Of a stretch of 54,277 nucleotides of DNA, positions 17,977-25,785 are shown in pieces; the first letter of the stretch is position 1, and each line of letters begins with the position of its first letter. Under the pieces are notes generated by a model that was given only the letters and a program-made list of their open reading frames with translations, had not been told where the DNA came from and did no database searches. The DNA comes from an uncultured bacterium (lineage in GTDB: Bacteria > Bacteroidota > Ignavibacteria > Ignavibacteriales > Melioribacteraceae): positions 1 through 54,277 of the forward strand of contig CALDDL010000054.1 in the NCBI GenBank assembly GCA_937936675.1, in the 5' to 3' direction. The translations under genes were made by a program, and so were the position numbers.

Positions 17977-18519
17977 ATGCTAAACGTACAGGATGTTGAT
18001 TTAACACCGAATCCGCAGGCATTGAAATTTGTATTAAACGAAAGAATATTAGCGCGCGAAACACGCGATTATAAATCAGCCGAAGAAGCAAAGAACGACC
18101 CATTAGCAGAAGGCATTTTTAAGATTGATGGCGTTGTTGGTGTCTTTTATATGGATAAATTTATTACCATCGAAAAAGATGCTGCAACGGGTTGGGGACA
18201 GATTCAGCGTCCGTTTGTAGAATTTATTCGCAATTTCGATAAATCATTAATTCCTGTTGAAACGGAGATTGAACTTAGCTCTCAGGAAGAGACTGAACTA
18301 TTGAAAAAAATAAATGAAATTTTGGATACACGTGTAAGACCTGCATTAGCAGGTGATGGCGGTGGACTTGAAGTTATCGGACTTGAGGGCTTAACTCTTA
18401 AAATCCGTTATCAAGGCGCATGCGGAAGCTGTCCAAGCTCAATACGCGGAACACTTGTAGCAATAGAGAATCTTCTCCGCCGTGAGATTAACCCATCTAT
18501 AGAAGTAATCCCCGCATAA
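17977..18519 (+). CDS. nfu: NifU/Nfu-family iron-sulfur cluster carrier
   Basis: A 180-aa protein with an N-terminal Nfu-type domain (about 1-90; TPNPQALKFVLNERIL, GVVGVFYMDKFITIEK) and a C-terminal NifU domain (about 105-175) with the cluster-binding pair in GACGSCPSS (Cys149 and Cys152). It carries an Fe-S cluster between two subunits and hands it to apo-proteins. An AAGGAG ribosome-binding site lies close before the ATG. It is preceded by a gap of 83 bp from the RsmI-like gene, so it probably has its own promoter. Confidence 0.93.
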   Translation: MLNVQDVDLTPNPQALKFVLNERILARETRDYKSAEEAKNDPLAEGIFKIDGVVGVFYMDKFITIEKDAATGWGQIQRPFVEFIRNFDKSLIPVETEIELSSQEETELLKKINEILDTRVRPALAGDGGGLEVIGLEGLTLKIRYQGACGSCPSSIRGTLVAIENLLRREINPSIEVIPA

Positions 18520-18560
18520 AAATAATTCTTATATAAAGAATTAATTCCAACATAATTTTA

Positions 18561-18590
18561 ATCACCGCTCCTGCTTTTTGCGGGAGTGAT
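18561..18590. terminator. Hairpin after nfu, terminator-like without a U-run
   Basis: ATCACCGCTCCTGC and GCGGGAGTGAT form an imperfect stem around a TTTTT loop, 42 bp after the nfu stop. There is no T-run behind it, so it may be an mRNA-stabilising or pausing structure rather than an efficient terminator. Confidence 0.45.
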
Positions 18591-18659
18591 GACCTCAATA
18601 AGAAATTAATTGACTTTTTATTAATTATTAATTAGCTTATGGCATTAATGGAATGTAAA

Positions 18660-19301
18660 ATGAAACTACCGACTTTATTCATTCGAATATGTTTTGGTAT
18701 TATTTTCATAGTCTCTGGATTTTTAAAACTAATTGATTTAAAAAGTTTTTCTTTGGCTGTTAAAGATTTTAATTTAGTTCCCGATGTATTAATCCTTCCA
18801 ATAGTTTATATTCTTCCTTCAATTGAAATTTGTTTTGGTTTTTTTATTATTTTCAAATATAAATATTATTTTTCTTTGGTCTCTATATCAATACTGCTTT
18901 ATATTTTTTGTGCTGCTATTATTTTAAAATTGCTTAATCACGAAGAATTATTATGTGGTTGTTTTGGAAATTACTTTGATAATAAAATTAGTAGTTTTAC
19001 TTTGTATAGAAATATCCTTTTTATTTTGATTTGTTATTACCTTATTATTTATGAAAATTTGTCAAAATCTAATAGACCCATTCTTTATTTTAATAATATT
19101 TTAAAATCAGTAAAAATTCCTACATTTTATAGCTTTATTGCGTTTTTCATTATTATTGAAATGAGTTTATTTATTCAAAACCGTGAACTAAAAATGCAAA
19201 TAAATGAATTAACAAAAAATGAGTTGATTTTAAATAAAGGGGATCATGCAATCCCATTTTCCTATTATGGAAAAAACAATTTGTTCCACAAACGTTATTA
19301 A
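18660..19301 (+). CDS. MauE/DoxX-type redox-associated membrane protein, truncated at the 3' end
   Basis: A membrane protein of about 213 aa with four MauE-type helices and a fifth near 155-170. The family motif CGCFG is present (two cysteines), as are the N-terminal RICFGIIFIVSGFLKL and the PSIEICFG segment. MauE-type proteins are thought to pass electrons for disulfide formation or reduction in the periplasm. After the last helix the text LNKGDHAIPFSYYGKNN is the usual beginning of a TlpA-like thioredoxin domain, but the frame stops a few codons later at 19299-19301. The missing rest reappears in another frame (next entry). I start at 18660 (GGA 7-10 nt upstream); an ATG at 18639 would add 7 residues. 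The DNA is visibly more AT-rich than nfu. Confidence 0.75.
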   Translation: MKLPTLFIRICFGIIFIVSGFLKLIDLKSFSLAVKDFNLVPDVLILPIVYILPSIEICFGFFIIFKYKYYFSLVSISILLYIFCAAIILKLLNHEELLCGCFGNYFDNKISSFTLYRNILFILICYYLIIYENLSKSNRPILYFNNILKSVKIPTFYSFIAFFIIIEMSLFIQNRELKMQINELTKNELILNKGDHAIPFSYYGKNNLFHKRY

Positions 19302-19408
19302 TTAATTCGAGTGGAATAATTGAAAAATCTTATATTGAAACATTAAATTTGTATCAATTATATTCATTAAAAAAAAGACTTAATTTTATTGATAGGGAGG
19401 AGTTATGA
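19283..19408 (+). pseudogene. Out-of-frame C-terminal end of the MauE gene's thioredoxin domain
   Basis: In a second frame, overlapping the stop of the MauE gene, the DNA reads VPQTLLINSSGIIEKSYIET and ends with LNFIDREEL and a TGA at 19406-19408. The cis-proline VPxT and the LINSSGII strand are hallmarks of the second half of TlpA/peroxiredoxin-type thioredoxin folds. The TGA overlaps the next gene's ATG as ATGA, which marks it as the ancestral 3' end of the upstream gene. The part between (the CxxC half, roughly 80 residues) is absent, so a non-triplet internal deletion has broken the fusion gene. Confidence 0.7.
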
Positions 19409-20079
19409 ATTCTAGAATAAAACTTTTAATTCTTTTTTCTTTGATTATATTTTCTTTTCTTGGATTTCAACAATATTCAAGTGATTCTTTTATTCTAACT
19501 GATGCAAGAATGCTATGTTGTGAAAACGGAAGCTGCGATGGTCTAGACTGCTATTCTAGTAATGCCACAATAAGTCTCACTCTATATGGGTGTCCTCCAA
19601 ATGAGGAACAAACAGTAACATGTAAAGAATGTGTAGACGCAATTATGAGTAATAAGACTTGTTCTGGCACTACAAGATATACATATTGTATTGATAATGA
19701 AGTTGGTGGTGTTAGATATTCTTCGTGGTGTGGATTTGAAGTGCCTCTATCTATTTCGATTGAAGGACCAACTTCATTATATTCTGGGTATTCTGGTTAT
19801 TTTGAAGCTGTTGTATATGGAGGATGCACCTTAAGTTTCCCAAATAATTTACAATGGTATATTTATTATCCTTGTGAAATTAATTTAAAAACTAATAAAG
19901 TAGATTCGATTACAGAGGAAATTGATCAACTTCCATGTGGTGTTTGGGATACTTTTGGTGGAAATACTTCTCTTATTAGTCGATCGGATACTCGAAATTT
20001 TTGGTTAAAATGTAAAGTAACTAATTCCTTTTCGGGCACAGTAACATCTCAAATTTTATTTGTGGATATTATAAATTAA
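19405..20079 (+). CDS. Cysteine-rich exported protein of unknown function
   Basis: The product is 224 aa with a hydrophobic N-terminal signal (about 5-22). The mature part holds 14 cysteines, many in close pairs (MLCCENGSCDGLDC, VTCKECVD), followed by an Ig-like beta-rich region (SISIEGPTSLYSGYSGYFEA) and a final WLKCKVTNS strand. An even and large number of cysteines in an exported protein suggests several disulfides. The start codon overlaps the ancestral stop of the MauE-thioredoxin gene (ATGA), so the two were co-translated; the MauE system is a plausible oxidase for this protein. A GGGAGGAG ribosome-binding site is present. I do not recognise a family. Confidence 0.7.
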   Translation: MNSRIKLLILFSLIIFSFLGFQQYSSDSFILTDARMLCCENGSCDGLDCYSSNATISLTLYGCPPNEEQTVTCKECVDAIMSNKTCSGTTRYTYCIDNEVGGVRYSSWCGFEVPLSISIEGPTSLYSGYSGYFEAVVYGGCTLSFPNNLQWYIYYPCEINLKTNKVDSITEEIDQLPCGVWDTFGGNTSLISRSDTRNFWLKCKVTNSFSGTVTSQILFVDIIN

Positions 20080-20090
20080 GGAATATTTAT

Positions 20091-21371
20091 ATGAATATAC
20101 TTGTTTTTCTTATTTTATTTATTGTTCCGAATATTCTTCATTCGCAATGGATTCAGCAAAGAAACTATATCCCAAAAATGAATACCGGTAGGACAATTGA
20201 CGCATCAGATAAAAATAGTGCTGCTTTTTATTCTACATTAATTTCGGGTGAACAGGGGTTTTACATGACTCTCGATGGCGGTCAAACTTGGAATCCACGT
20301 ATAATTCCCGAAGGATTCGTCTCTGATATTTGCATGATTAACCGTGATACTCTTTGGTATTGCACTACCTCTGCCTCAATGTATCTTTCAACTGATGGAG
20401 GTTTAAATTGGGAGAAGCAAAACATTTCCTCTTATGGTTTAGGATATATCGAGGTTTTTGATAAATTCTATGGAGTAGCTGCCGGCGAAGGTAATTCTGC
20501 AAATCAACTCTCTATTTTCCGTACTGCCTCTCTTGGTGTTGGATGGAATCGAATTAGTAATCCAACTAATTTAGTTTTTGTTGATTGGAGAACCATTGAT
20601 TTCGTTGATTACAATACGGGTTATTTCTATTCTAATACCAATAAACAAAAACTATATAAATCAACTGACGGCGGAACTAATTGGGTTCAGACAAATTTTC
20701 CTGAGGTTTCAGCTCAATTAATAAAATTTTATAATAAAGATATTGGGATTGCTTGTGGAGCAGATTGGGATAGAAAAAAATTTATTATCTATCGAACTTT
20801 TGACGGTGGTAATTTCTGGGAAACTATTTCCACTAATATGCCCGGCACCGTAATGAGTGACATAGAATACCTTCCTGAAAATCCAAATTTTATTTGGTTT
20901 CTTTCTTATAATGATTTGTTTTTTAGTAAAAATGGGGGAGTTGATTGGTCTAAACATGAATTGAGTAATGGAAACCTTATGGGAAGAGACATAGTATTTG
21001 CTGATGAACAAAATGGGTGGATACTTTGCGATGATGGAATTATTTATTATACTGCAAATAATGGTGGGATTGTAACTGATGTTAATTATTTACCTTCATC
21101 CATTCCTGATAATTACAATTTATACCAAAACTATCCAAATCCATTTAATCCGGCGACTGTTATTAGTTATTCGCTGCCGAGAGAGGGATTTGTAAGTCTG
21201 AGAGTTTATGATATTTTGGGTAATGAAGTAGCGGAACTCGCCAATGAACAAAAATCCGCCGGCACATATAGGGTAGATTTTAATGCCGATAATTTATCGA
21301 GCGGAGTGTATTTCTATCGAATTAAAATAGATGGCTTTGCACAAGCAAAGAAGATGATTATTCAAAAATAA
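20091..21371 (+). CDS. Exported BNR/Ycf48-like repeat protein with T9SS sorting domain
   Basis: The product is 426 aa with a signal peptide (1-19, NILHSQW). The body is a run of beta-propeller blades of the BNR/Ycf48 (photosystem assembly or sialidase-like) kind, with repeated DGGxxW turns (LDGGQTW, TDGGLNW, TDGGTNW, FDGGNFW). Residues 341-426 are a T9SS type A sorting domain starting NYNLYQNYPNPFNP and ending KKMIIQK. It is therefore exported to the cell surface or medium. Catalytic residues of sialidases are not evident. It follows the Cys-rich protein by 11 bp and is paralogous to the next gene. Confidence 0.85.
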   Translation: MNILVFLILFIVPNILHSQWIQQRNYIPKMNTGRTIDASDKNSAAFYSTLISGEQGFYMTLDGGQTWNPRIIPEGFVSDICMINRDTLWYCTTSASMYLSTDGGLNWEKQNISSYGLGYIEVFDKFYGVAAGEGNSANQLSIFRTASLGVGWNRISNPTNLVFVDWRTIDFVDYNTGYFYSNTNKQKLYKSTDGGTNWVQTNFPEVSAQLIKFYNKDIGIACGADWDRKKFIIYRTFDGGNFWETISTNMPGTVMSDIEYLPENPNFIWFLSYNDLFFSKNGGVDWSKHELSNGNLMGRDIVFADEQNGWILCDDGIIYYTANNGGIVTDVNYLPSSIPDNYNLYQNYPNPFNPATVISYSLPREGFVSLRVYDILGNEVAELANEQKSAGTYRVDFNADNLSSGVYFYRIKIDGFAQAKKMIIQK

Positions 21372-21469
21372 GAGGTACTGGATTTTTGCATTGCTTTTGA
21401 GAAAAATACTCATTACCATAATTATACACGAAATTATTCTTATTTAAGAAATAGTTTTAGAGGTATTAA

Positions 21470-22822
21470 ATGAAAAAATATTTATTATTTGTAATGTTTT
21501 TCTATTTATTCTTCTCATCTCAGATAACTTATTCGCAATGGGAAAGACAAAGTAATTTTATAACTACATGGGGAAATGGATTTGCAATTGATGCCTGCGA
21601 TTCTAATAATGCAATATTTTCGGCACTATTTAATCCACAGGGTGAAAGAAAAAATATAGTATATATCACGCATGATGGTGGAAAAATCTGGAATTCAATA
21701 ACTACACCTCATGTTGGTTATATGGACGTCGTAATTTTAGATAAAAATACAATCATTTTAGGTGCTGACAATGGAGAAATCGATAAAAGTACAGATGGCG
21801 GAAAAAATTTCACGGTAAAATACAATGAACCGCAAACAACTAACTTCATTAATTATATTGAATTCTTTGATAATGATAATGGTGTAGCGATGGGAGATGC
21901 GGTAAGTCCATCACAAAAGCCCATATTTTTAAGAACTACAAGCGGTGGTGATTCTTGGGAAAATTATACGGCTAACCAATCTATCGGCGGTACATCCGGA
22001 GATATGTGGCGGATGGTTGATTTCATTAATCCTAATATTGGTTATTATTATACTGTGGGTGTACATCCTGAAATATTGCATAAAACTATTGATGGAGGGA
22101 AAGATTGGTTTCCTCTAAATAACGCGCCGACTAATCTTCATTTTATAAAATTCTATAATGAAAATATTGGATTTGCTTTTAACCGTGTTTATCCTGATTT
22201 TATTTCGACACTATATCGGACAGTTGATGGAGGAAATAATTGGGTACAGGTAAGCACATCAATAAAAGGTACAAGTGCAAGTGATTTAGAATTTATACCC
22301 GGGGATTCATCTAAAATCTGGTTTGCTCCTTATGATGCATCGATTGCTTATTTATATTATAGCGAGGATATGGGGACAACATGGACAGAAAAATTTCTTA
22401 AACCAAATACTTCTTCAATAAGAGATATTGTTTTTACGGATGAAAATCATGGCTGGATACTTTGTAATGATGGAGTACTATTTCATTATAATAATAGTGG
22501 TGTAGGAGGAACATCTATTGAAGAAATTAATAATATAACTCCTACAGAATTTAATCTCGAAAATAACTATCCCAATCCATTTAATCCGAGTACTACAATA
22601 AATTATACTATACCAAAAGGTGAGAATGTTCGCTTAGAAATTTATAATTCGCTCGGAGAGATAGTAAATACTTTACTCGATGGTTATAAAGATGCAGGCA
22701 ATCACTCGATTATTTGGAACGGGAAAGATTCTAATGGTAATTCGCTCTCTTCCGGAATATATTTTTACAGATTAATTAATTCCTCGAATACTATTTCAAA
22801 AAAGATGATTATGCTAAAATAG
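21470..22822 (+). CDS. Second BNR/Ycf48-like T9SS cargo protein
   Basis: A 450-aa paralogue of the preceding gene, with signal peptide (1-22, ending TYSQW), propeller turns HDGGKIW, TDGGKNF, SGGDSW, IDGGKDW and VDGGNNW, and the shared segment DENHGWILCNDGVLF. Residues 360-450 are a sorting domain (NNYPNPFNP) of the FlgD-Ig-like form, containing WNGKDSNGNSLSSGIYFYRL, which differs from its neighbour's tail. By family it is a surface-exposed or released protein; ligand unknown. The 98-bp gap upstream may hold its own promoter. Confidence 0.85.
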   Translation: MKKYLLFVMFFYLFFSSQITYSQWERQSNFITTWGNGFAIDACDSNNAIFSALFNPQGERKNIVYITHDGGKIWNSITTPHVGYMDVVILDKNTIILGADNGEIDKSTDGGKNFTVKYNEPQTTNFINYIEFFDNDNGVAMGDAVSPSQKPIFLRTTSGGDSWENYTANQSIGGTSGDMWRMVDFINPNIGYYYTVGVHPEILHKTIDGGKDWFPLNNAPTNLHFIKFYNENIGFAFNRVYPDFISTLYRTVDGGNNWVQVSTSIKGTSASDLEFIPGDSSKIWFAPYDASIAYLYYSEDMGTTWTEKFLKPNTSSIRDIVFTDENHGWILCNDGVLFHYNNSGVGGTSIEEINNITPTEFNLENNYPNPFNPSTTINYTIPKGENVRLEIYNSLGEIVNTLLDGYKDAGNHSIIWNGKDSNGNSLSSGIYFYRLINSSNTISKKMIMLK

Positions 22823-22936
22823 GTATTAGCGATATTGTCATTACAAATAATAATTTTACAAGAAATTATCTTTTTACGTCTTTGTAAATTATAGTTTAAT
22901 AACTATTTTCCTTTTGTAAAATTAATATAGGTGTAA

Positions 22937-23710
22937 ATGAATAGTTTCGGTGCAGAATTTTGGAATGAGAGATATTCGAATGAGGGTTTTGTCTATGGAA
23001 CTGAACCTAACGAATTTTTTAAAGAAACATTGACTAATTATACTAATAAAAAGTTAGAAACCAGAAATAATTCTTTTAACAGTAGCAAAACCAAAGAACC
23101 CGAACCTGTTTACTTGGATAATAGTGAGAAAATTTCAGAAACGGTTCGGGTTGATTACAAAAATAGTTCTGATGAAGAATTTCAAAATGAGAATGTAACT
23201 CATTATAATGGACTTAAGATCCTTCTTCCTGCAGATGGCGAAGCAAGAAATGGAGTATTTGCTGCCACTTTAGGGTGGGATGTAACCTCTGTGGACCAAA
23301 GTTCTACCGCAAAAGAAAAAGCTCTCAAATTAGCCGCCGAAAAAAATGTGAGTATAAATTACCAAATCGGTGATTTAACCGAAATGATATTCCCTGATAA
23401 TAATTATGATGCTATCGGTTTAATTTTTTTCCATCTGCCCGAAGAAAATCGGCAATTAATCCATAAAAAAATGATTAATACACTAAAACCGGGTGGGATT
23501 ATAATACTCGAAGCTTATGAAAAAGATCAATTGGGCAGGGATTCGGGCGGCCCGCAGGATTTAGATGTATTATATTCACTTGAAGATATCATAACTGATT
23601 TTATTGATCTCGATATAAAGCAATTTTCAAAAGAGATAGTTACTCTTAATGAAGGCGCACACCACTCCGGCGAGGCTGCAGTAATACGTTTAGTGGGAAT
23701 AAAAGTGTAG
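22937..23710 (+). CDS. Class I SAM-dependent methyltransferase (TehB-like) with an insert
   Basis: The product is 257 aa. The start FWNERYSNEGFVYGTEPNEF and the SAM-binding segment ILLPADGEARNGVFAATLGW (about 95-114), followed by DVTSVDQS and the LKPGGIIILEAY strand, fit small thiol/tellurite (TehB) or general class I methyltransferases. Between residues about 33 and 92 there is a polar, Asn/Ser/Glu/Lys-rich stretch without hydrophobic core positions; in related proteins the first helix passes almost directly into the SAM loop. It is probably cytosolic, with a small-molecule substrate. It stands alone. Confidence 0.8.
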   Translation: MNSFGAEFWNERYSNEGFVYGTEPNEFFKETLTNYTNKKLETRNNSFNSSKTKEPEPVYLDNSEKISETVRVDYKNSSDEEFQNENVTHYNGLKILLPADGEARNGVFAATLGWDVTSVDQSSTAKEKALKLAAEKNVSINYQIGDLTEMIFPDNNYDAIGLIFFHLPEENRQLIHKKMINTLKPGGIIILEAYEKDQLGRDSGGPQDLDVLYSLEDIITDFIDLDIKQFSKEIVTLNEGAHHSGEAAVIRLVGIKV

Positions 23711-23739
23711 AAATTAATATGTCCGAAAGAAAACACAAT

Positions 23740-23832
23740 GTTTTAATGAAACTACGGGGTCTGAAATAAAGCCAATTCATTATGATTATACTCCAATAGA
23801 AGAGTTTTAATGAAACTAACGAGTTTTGAAAT
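23740..23832. repeat. Two direct repeats with CRISPR-like spacing
   Basis: A 28-bp unit at 23740-23767 and a 29-bp unit at 23804-23832 share an exact GTTTTAATGAAACTA and a TGAAAT end, with a diverged middle. They are 64 bp apart start to start, leaving a 36-bp unique interval. No further unit is found 64 bp upstream (coding sequence) or downstream, and no cas gene is in the window. It may be a decayed or orphan two-repeat array. The rest of the 305-bp gap (23711-24015) holds only the tetR control region. Confidence 0.4.
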
Positions 23833-23944
23833 CCGTCATTTAACCCTCCCTCAACTTTTTAACTAATCAATAAAATACCGAAAAAAATTACAAAGCATAG
23901 TTAATACAAATCCACAGAATTGCAAAAAAACTCAAGAAACTTCG

Positions 23945-24011
23945 GAAACTATTTCTTGACTTTTTAGTTTCCGCACAGTATTTTAGAAACTACTAAAACA
24001 CAAATAGTTTC
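23945..24011. promoter_or_regulatory. Array of four TetR operator half-sites
   Basis: The heptamer GAAACTA or its complement TAGTTTC occurs four times in alternating orientation: 23945-23951, 23965-23971, 23986-23992 and 24005-24011. The steps are 20, 21 and 19 bp, about two helical turns. The central pair forms an inverted repeat across the -10 box of the tetR promoter, and the last half-site ends 5 bp before the ATG. This strongly suggests autorepression by the TetR protein. Confidence 0.75.
23956..23984 (+). promoter_or_regulatory. Promoter of the tetR exporter operon
   Basis: TTGACT at 23956-23961, a 17-nt spacer, and TATTTT at 23979-23984. It is embedded in the operator array, so bound repressor would occlude RNA polymerase. 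Confidence 0.65.
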
Positions 24012-24015
24012 TATA

Positions 24016-24624
24016 ATGGACGAAAAAGAAAAAATATTACACTTCACAAGAGAACTGTTTATAAAAAATGGGTTCTATAATACCTCTATGGATGAGATAG
24101 CCAAAGAACTACGAATGAGTAAGAAAACCATATATAAACATTTCCCTACTAAAATGGCACTTGTAGAAGAGGTTGCCTTTCACTTTAAAGACACATTAAA
24201 AACGAACATATTAAAAATAATTGATGAACCTAGCGATAGTTCAATCTCAAAACTCAAAGCAATTATCCGATTTTTTTTGGAGATTTCTATAAAAGTGGAT
24301 AAAAAATGGTTTGAGGATTTGCAAACTCACGCTCCAAAAGTTTGGGAGCAAATAGAAAAAACAAGAAAAGAGCTTATACTCGGCAATATAGCCAAAATTA
24401 TAGAGCTCGGTAAGGAGGAGGGTTTAGTCCGGGATATCCCCACTCCAATATTAATGACTATATTCCTATCGACTGTCGAATCGATAATTAATCCCGAATT
24501 TTTAATGAATAATGACTTTTCTTTGAACGAAGCATTTAATCATACTTTTAATCTATTATTAAATGGAATTCAGACAAAGAAAGCAAAAAAACTAAATCAG
24601 AAAGCGCAAAAGAGTGAAAAATGA
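24016..24624 (+). CDS. TetR/AcrR-family repressor of the exporter operon
   Basis: A 202-aa regulator. The N-terminal DNA-binding domain contains FIKNGFYNTSMDEIAKELRM and SKKTIYKHFPTKMALVEEV, the standard TetR helix-turn-helix; the C-terminal helical part would bind an inducer. It is the first gene of a run with hlyD, two ABC ATPases and two permeases, the same order of components as the CecR (YbiH) regulated YbhGFSR exporter of E. coli. It overlaps hlyD by 4 bp (ATGA). Four half-sites upstream point to autoregulation; the inducer is unknown. Confidence 0.92.
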   Translation: MDEKEKILHFTRELFIKNGFYNTSMDEIAKELRMSKKTIYKHFPTKMALVEEVAFHFKDTLKTNILKIIDEPSDSSISKLKAIIRFFLEISIKVDKKWFEDLQTHAPKVWEQIEKTRKELILGNIAKIIELGKEEGLVRDIPTPILMTIFLSTVESIINPEFLMNNDFSLNEAFNHTFNLLLNGIQTKKAKKLNQKAQKSEK

Positions 24625-25583
24625 AAATAAAAATCGGATCAATATTACTTTTATCACTAATTATTACCTCCTGTTCGGGTGATAACAATAATGAATATAT
24701 AGAAGAATCGGGAACGATTGAAGCCACCGAATCCGTAATCAGTTCACAGGTTTCGGGAAAAGTTCTTTCAATAAATAAAGACGAGGGGAGCAATGTGAGC
24801 GAGGGAGATACTCTCCTAATAATCGATCATGAACTGTATGAAATTCAGCTTCTTCAGGCAAATGCGGGACGAGAAATGGCTAGAGCTCAGTATGATCTAT
24901 TAGTTAAAGGGGCAAGAAGCGAAGACATTAAGTCTTCTTACGAAATGCTCCTCCAAGCCGAAGCAAATTATAAATTAGCCGAATCCGATAAAGAGAGAAT
25001 GGTAAATTTATTTGAATCAAATTCGATTACGAAACGGCAGCTCGAAGAGACTAATACACGTTATGAAGTAACTAAAGCGCAATATAATTCTGCTAAAGAG
25101 AACTATTCTAAAATTAAAAATCTTGCGCGTCCCGAAGAAATTGCTCAAGCAAAAGCTAACTACGAAAAGGCGGATGCCGCATCAAAATTAATTGAAAAAA
25201 ATATTCGAGATTGCTTCGTTACTTCACCGATAAAAGGAACAGTTGTAAAATCATATATCGAAATGGGAGAAACGGTTTCGATGCTTTCTTCTCTCGCTAA
25301 AGTAACCGACTTAAGTATTGTGGAATTAGTAATTTACGTTCCTGAAAACGTTCTCGGAAAGATTAAGACAGGTCAAAAAGCCGAGATTACAACCGATTCT
25401 TATGCCGGCAAAGTTTATGAAGGGAAAGTAATTTTTATTTCACCCGAAGCGGAGTTTACACCAAAGAATATTCAGACTAAAGATGAAAGAACGAAACTCG
25501 TATTCGCAGTTAAGATAGAAGTACCCAATCCAAATAACGAGCTAAAGGCAGGAATGCCCGCAGACGCAAAAGTAATATTTTGA
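24621..25583 (+). CDS. HlyD/YbhG-family periplasmic adaptor lipoprotein
   Basis: A 320-aa membrane-fusion protein with lipobox LIITSC (Cys18). It has the biotinyl-lipoyl half-motif SQVSGKVLSINKDEGSNVSEGDTL, a long alpha-helical hairpin (about 85-190) and the second lipoyl half with ITSPIKGTVV-like text (CFVTSPIKGTVVKSYIEMGE), followed by beta-barrel segments. It links the inner-membrane ABC exporter to an outer-membrane channel, which is not encoded here. It overlaps tetR by 4 bp. A 202-bp gap separates it from the ATPase genes. Confidence 0.92.
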   Translation: MKIKIGSILLLSLIITSCSGDNNNEYIEESGTIEATESVISSQVSGKVLSINKDEGSNVSEGDTLLIIDHELYEIQLLQANAGREMARAQYDLLVKGARSEDIKSSYEMLLQAEANYKLAESDKERMVNLFESNSITKRQLEETNTRYEVTKAQYNSAKENYSKIKNLARPEEIAQAKANYEKADAASKLIEKNIRDCFVTSPIKGTVVKSYIEMGETVSMLSSLAKVTDLSIVELVIYVPENVLGKIKTGQKAEITTDSYAGKVYEGKVIFISPEAEFTPKNIQTKDERTKLVFAVKIEVPNPNNELKAGMPADAKVIF

Positions 25584-25785
25584 TCAGAACTATTCTCCCC
25601 TAAGTTATAGTGATTCTTGGAGGCGGGGTAATTTTTTGTTTATGAGAGTTTTTTGTTCGAGGAAAGTGGTTGTTAATTTGTTGATGGATTTTCTGAAGTG
25701 AAAATTTATTTGCCGGGTGTGGTGTTTTTGAAGATTATTTTTCAGTAGTCGGGGATTTACAATAATTAAGAGACCGTATTAAAAG
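25584..25785 (+). other. Noncoding gap inside the exporter operon with strong G-over-C skew
   Basis: There is no convincing reading frame. In 25621-25740 the plus strand has about 35 G against about 5 C, far from the balance of the flanking genes. No palindrome, repeat or terminator was recognised. It interrupts an otherwise overlapping gene chain, so it may be inserted or decayed DNA. Confidence 0.5.

Noticed and set aside
23740..23832. Functional CRISPR array
   Set aside because: There are only two diverged units, no leader and no cas genes in the window; it is kept only as a repeat pair.
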